Positions 62,960 to 64,000 of a stretch of DNA of 64,000 nucleotides are shown in pieces. Position 1 is the stretch's first letter. Every line of letters starts with the position of its first letter. The position numbers and the translations under genes are program-made. The stretch is from an uncultured Paracoccaceae bacterium (lineage in GTDB: Bacteria > Pseudomonadota > Alphaproteobacteria > Rhodobacterales > Rhodobacteraceae), in contig CANLEQ010000009.1 in the NCBI GenBank assembly GCA_947489705.1, forward strand, positions 1 to 64,000. Direction: 5' to 3'. The notes below the pieces were generated by a model. That model was given only the letters and a program-made list of their open reading frames with translations. It was not told the DNA's origin and made no database searches.

Positions 62960-64000
62960 TGGGGCGGGCCTATGTGATCGGCGCGGGGCTCGCGGGGCTG
63001 GTGGCCGCGGAACGCCTGTCCGCCCAGGGCCGCGAGGTCGTCCTTCTCGAGGCGTCGCCGAAGGCCGGGGGCCGGTGCCGGTCGTATTTCGACACGCATC
63101 TCGAGCGGACGATCGATAACGGGAACCACCTCGTCCTGTCGGCAAACCGCGATCTGATCGGATGGGTGGACGGCCTCGGCGGCGCTGCGGGACTGGAGAT
63201 CGGCGCGCCCGAATTTCCGTTTCTCGATCTCGGATCGCAGTCGCGATGGACCCTGCGATTCGGGAACGGTCGACTCGGCGGTTTCGTCGCAGGCGCGCGC
63301 CCCCCGGGCGTCACCCTGCCGGCGCTTCTGGGGGATGCAGCCCGGCTTCTTGCCGCGCGGCGCGGCCGGACGGTCGCCGAGACGCTCGGCGGCGGACGGG
63401 CCTTCGAGCCATTCTGGGACCCGATGACCCGCGCCATCCTGAACGAGGCGCCCGAGACCGGCAGTGCCGCATTGCTCCGCGCGACGTTCCTGCGCATCGC
63501 CTCCGGGGGTGCCGCGACCGCGCGCCCCGTCTTCATGCGTAAGGGCCTCGGTGCCGCGCTCGTGGAGCCCGCCCTGAAGCGGCTTGCGGAGCGCAACATC
63601 GTTCCGCGCTATCGCACCCCCGTCACCGCGCTGTCGGGCGGCGACAGGCTCGACGCGATCGAGACCTCGGAGCGTCGACTGGACCTCGCGCGGGACGATG
63701 TCGTCGTGCTTGCCGTTCCGGTCCGCCAGGCCGCGCGACTGCTGCCGCATTTGGCCCTGCCCGAGGGCGGGCATACCATTCTCAACGCGCATTTCCGGGC
63801 CGAGGACACAGAGCTGCCCCGGCTTCTCGGTCTGCTCGGCGGACAGGCGCACTGGCTCTTCCGCTGCGGGGACGTAATTTCCGCGACGGTATCCGCGGCC
63901 GAAGCCTCGCCGCTCGCCGCGATGTCGCGGGACGAGGCGCTCGCCGCGATCTGGGCCGATATCAGCGCCTCGGTAGCGGCGCATGGCGGAGAGGTTCCGG
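62959..64000 (+). CDS. hpnE: Hydroxysqualene dehydroxylase HpnE (runs off the window)
   Basis: At least 347 codons are open to the window edge. The FAD motif V-I-G-A-G-L-A-G-L is at residues 6-14, followed by A-G-G-R-C-R-S and the typical D-N-G-N-H-L-V-L-S near 55. The mid-region F-W-D-P-M-T-R-A-I-L-N-E is characteristic of HpnE, which reduces hydroxysqualene to squalene. C-terminus and stop lie beyond 64000. With hpnC and hpnD it completes the three-step FPP-to-squalene route. Confidence 0.9.
   Translation, partial: MGRAYVIGAGLAGLVAAERLSAQGREVVLLEASPKAGGRCRSYFDTHLERTIDNGNHLVLSANRDLIGWVDGLGGAAGLEIGAPEFPFLDLGSQSRWTLRFGNGRLGGFVAGARPPGVTLPALLGDAARLLAARRGRTVAETLGGGRAFEPFWDPMTRAILNEAPETGSAALLRATFLRIASGGAATARPVFMRKGLGAALVEPALKRLAERNIVPRYRTPVTALSGGDRLDAIETSERRLDLARDDVVVLAVPVRQAARLLPHLALPEGGHTILNAHFRAEDTELPRLLGLLGGQAHWLFRCGDVISATVSAAEASPLAAMSRDEALAAIWADISASVAAHGGEVP

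Overview
The window is about 64 kb of high-GC DNA with tightly packed operons, many ATGA/GTGA start-stop overlaps and a proteobacterial gene repertoire. Two TRAP transporters, several FCD-type GntR regulators, a thiOSGEF-thiYZX-tenA thiamine operon and a hydroxysqualene-type carotenoid cluster point to an alphaproteobacterium. Rhodobacteraceae-like organisms fit best, but this is an inference from gene content. No rRNA, tRNA, CRISPR array, transposase or phage gene was seen.

Region by region: (i) 1-4.0 kb has a decayed sulfotransferase, a BCCT osmolyte carrier and a MATE exporter. (ii) 4.2-46.7 kb is one long catabolic island for amino-acid-like, cyclic-amide and acid-sugar substrates. It holds a hydantoinase with its GntR regulator; Module A (DapA-family lyase, a three-gene HcnABC-type amine dehydrogenase, polar amino-acid ABC transporter, DUF6282 hydrolase, phosphotriesterase-like hydrolase, GntR); an Asp/Glu/hydantoin-racemase homologue with a TRAP carrier and an amidohydrolase; Module B (DUF3830, a single-chain HcnA-HcnB-HcnC fusion, DapA-family lyase, phosphotriesterase-like hydrolase, polar amino-acid ABC transporter, M20 hydrolase); a RuBisCO-like protein plus four-carbon acid-sugar kinase cluster with its own GntR, TRAP carrier and epimerase; and an ATP-dependent hydantoinase/carbamoylase operon (hyuA, hyuB, hyuC) with a ribose-type ABC transporter and a divergent MarR regulator. 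(iii) 47.4-54.2 kb is a TPP-riboswitch-controlled thiamine operon. (iv) 54.7-64 kb carries two divergent operons: hpnC-hpnD-hpnE for squalene, and two CrtI/CrtN-type desaturases, an acyltransferase, a glycosyltransferase and an aldehyde dehydrogenase, which together look like a C30 carotenoid pathway built on squalene.

The most notable pattern is that Modules A and B are two versions of the same recipe: polar amino-acid uptake, flavin/[2Fe-2S] amine oxidation, a DapA-fold lyase and a phosphotriesterase-like hydrolase. The dehydrogenase is three separate genes in A and one 952-residue polypeptide in B. The substrate cannot be read from sequence. Oxidation of an N-substituted or D-amino acid, followed by lyase or deaminase and amide/lactone hydrolysis steps, is the simplest reading.
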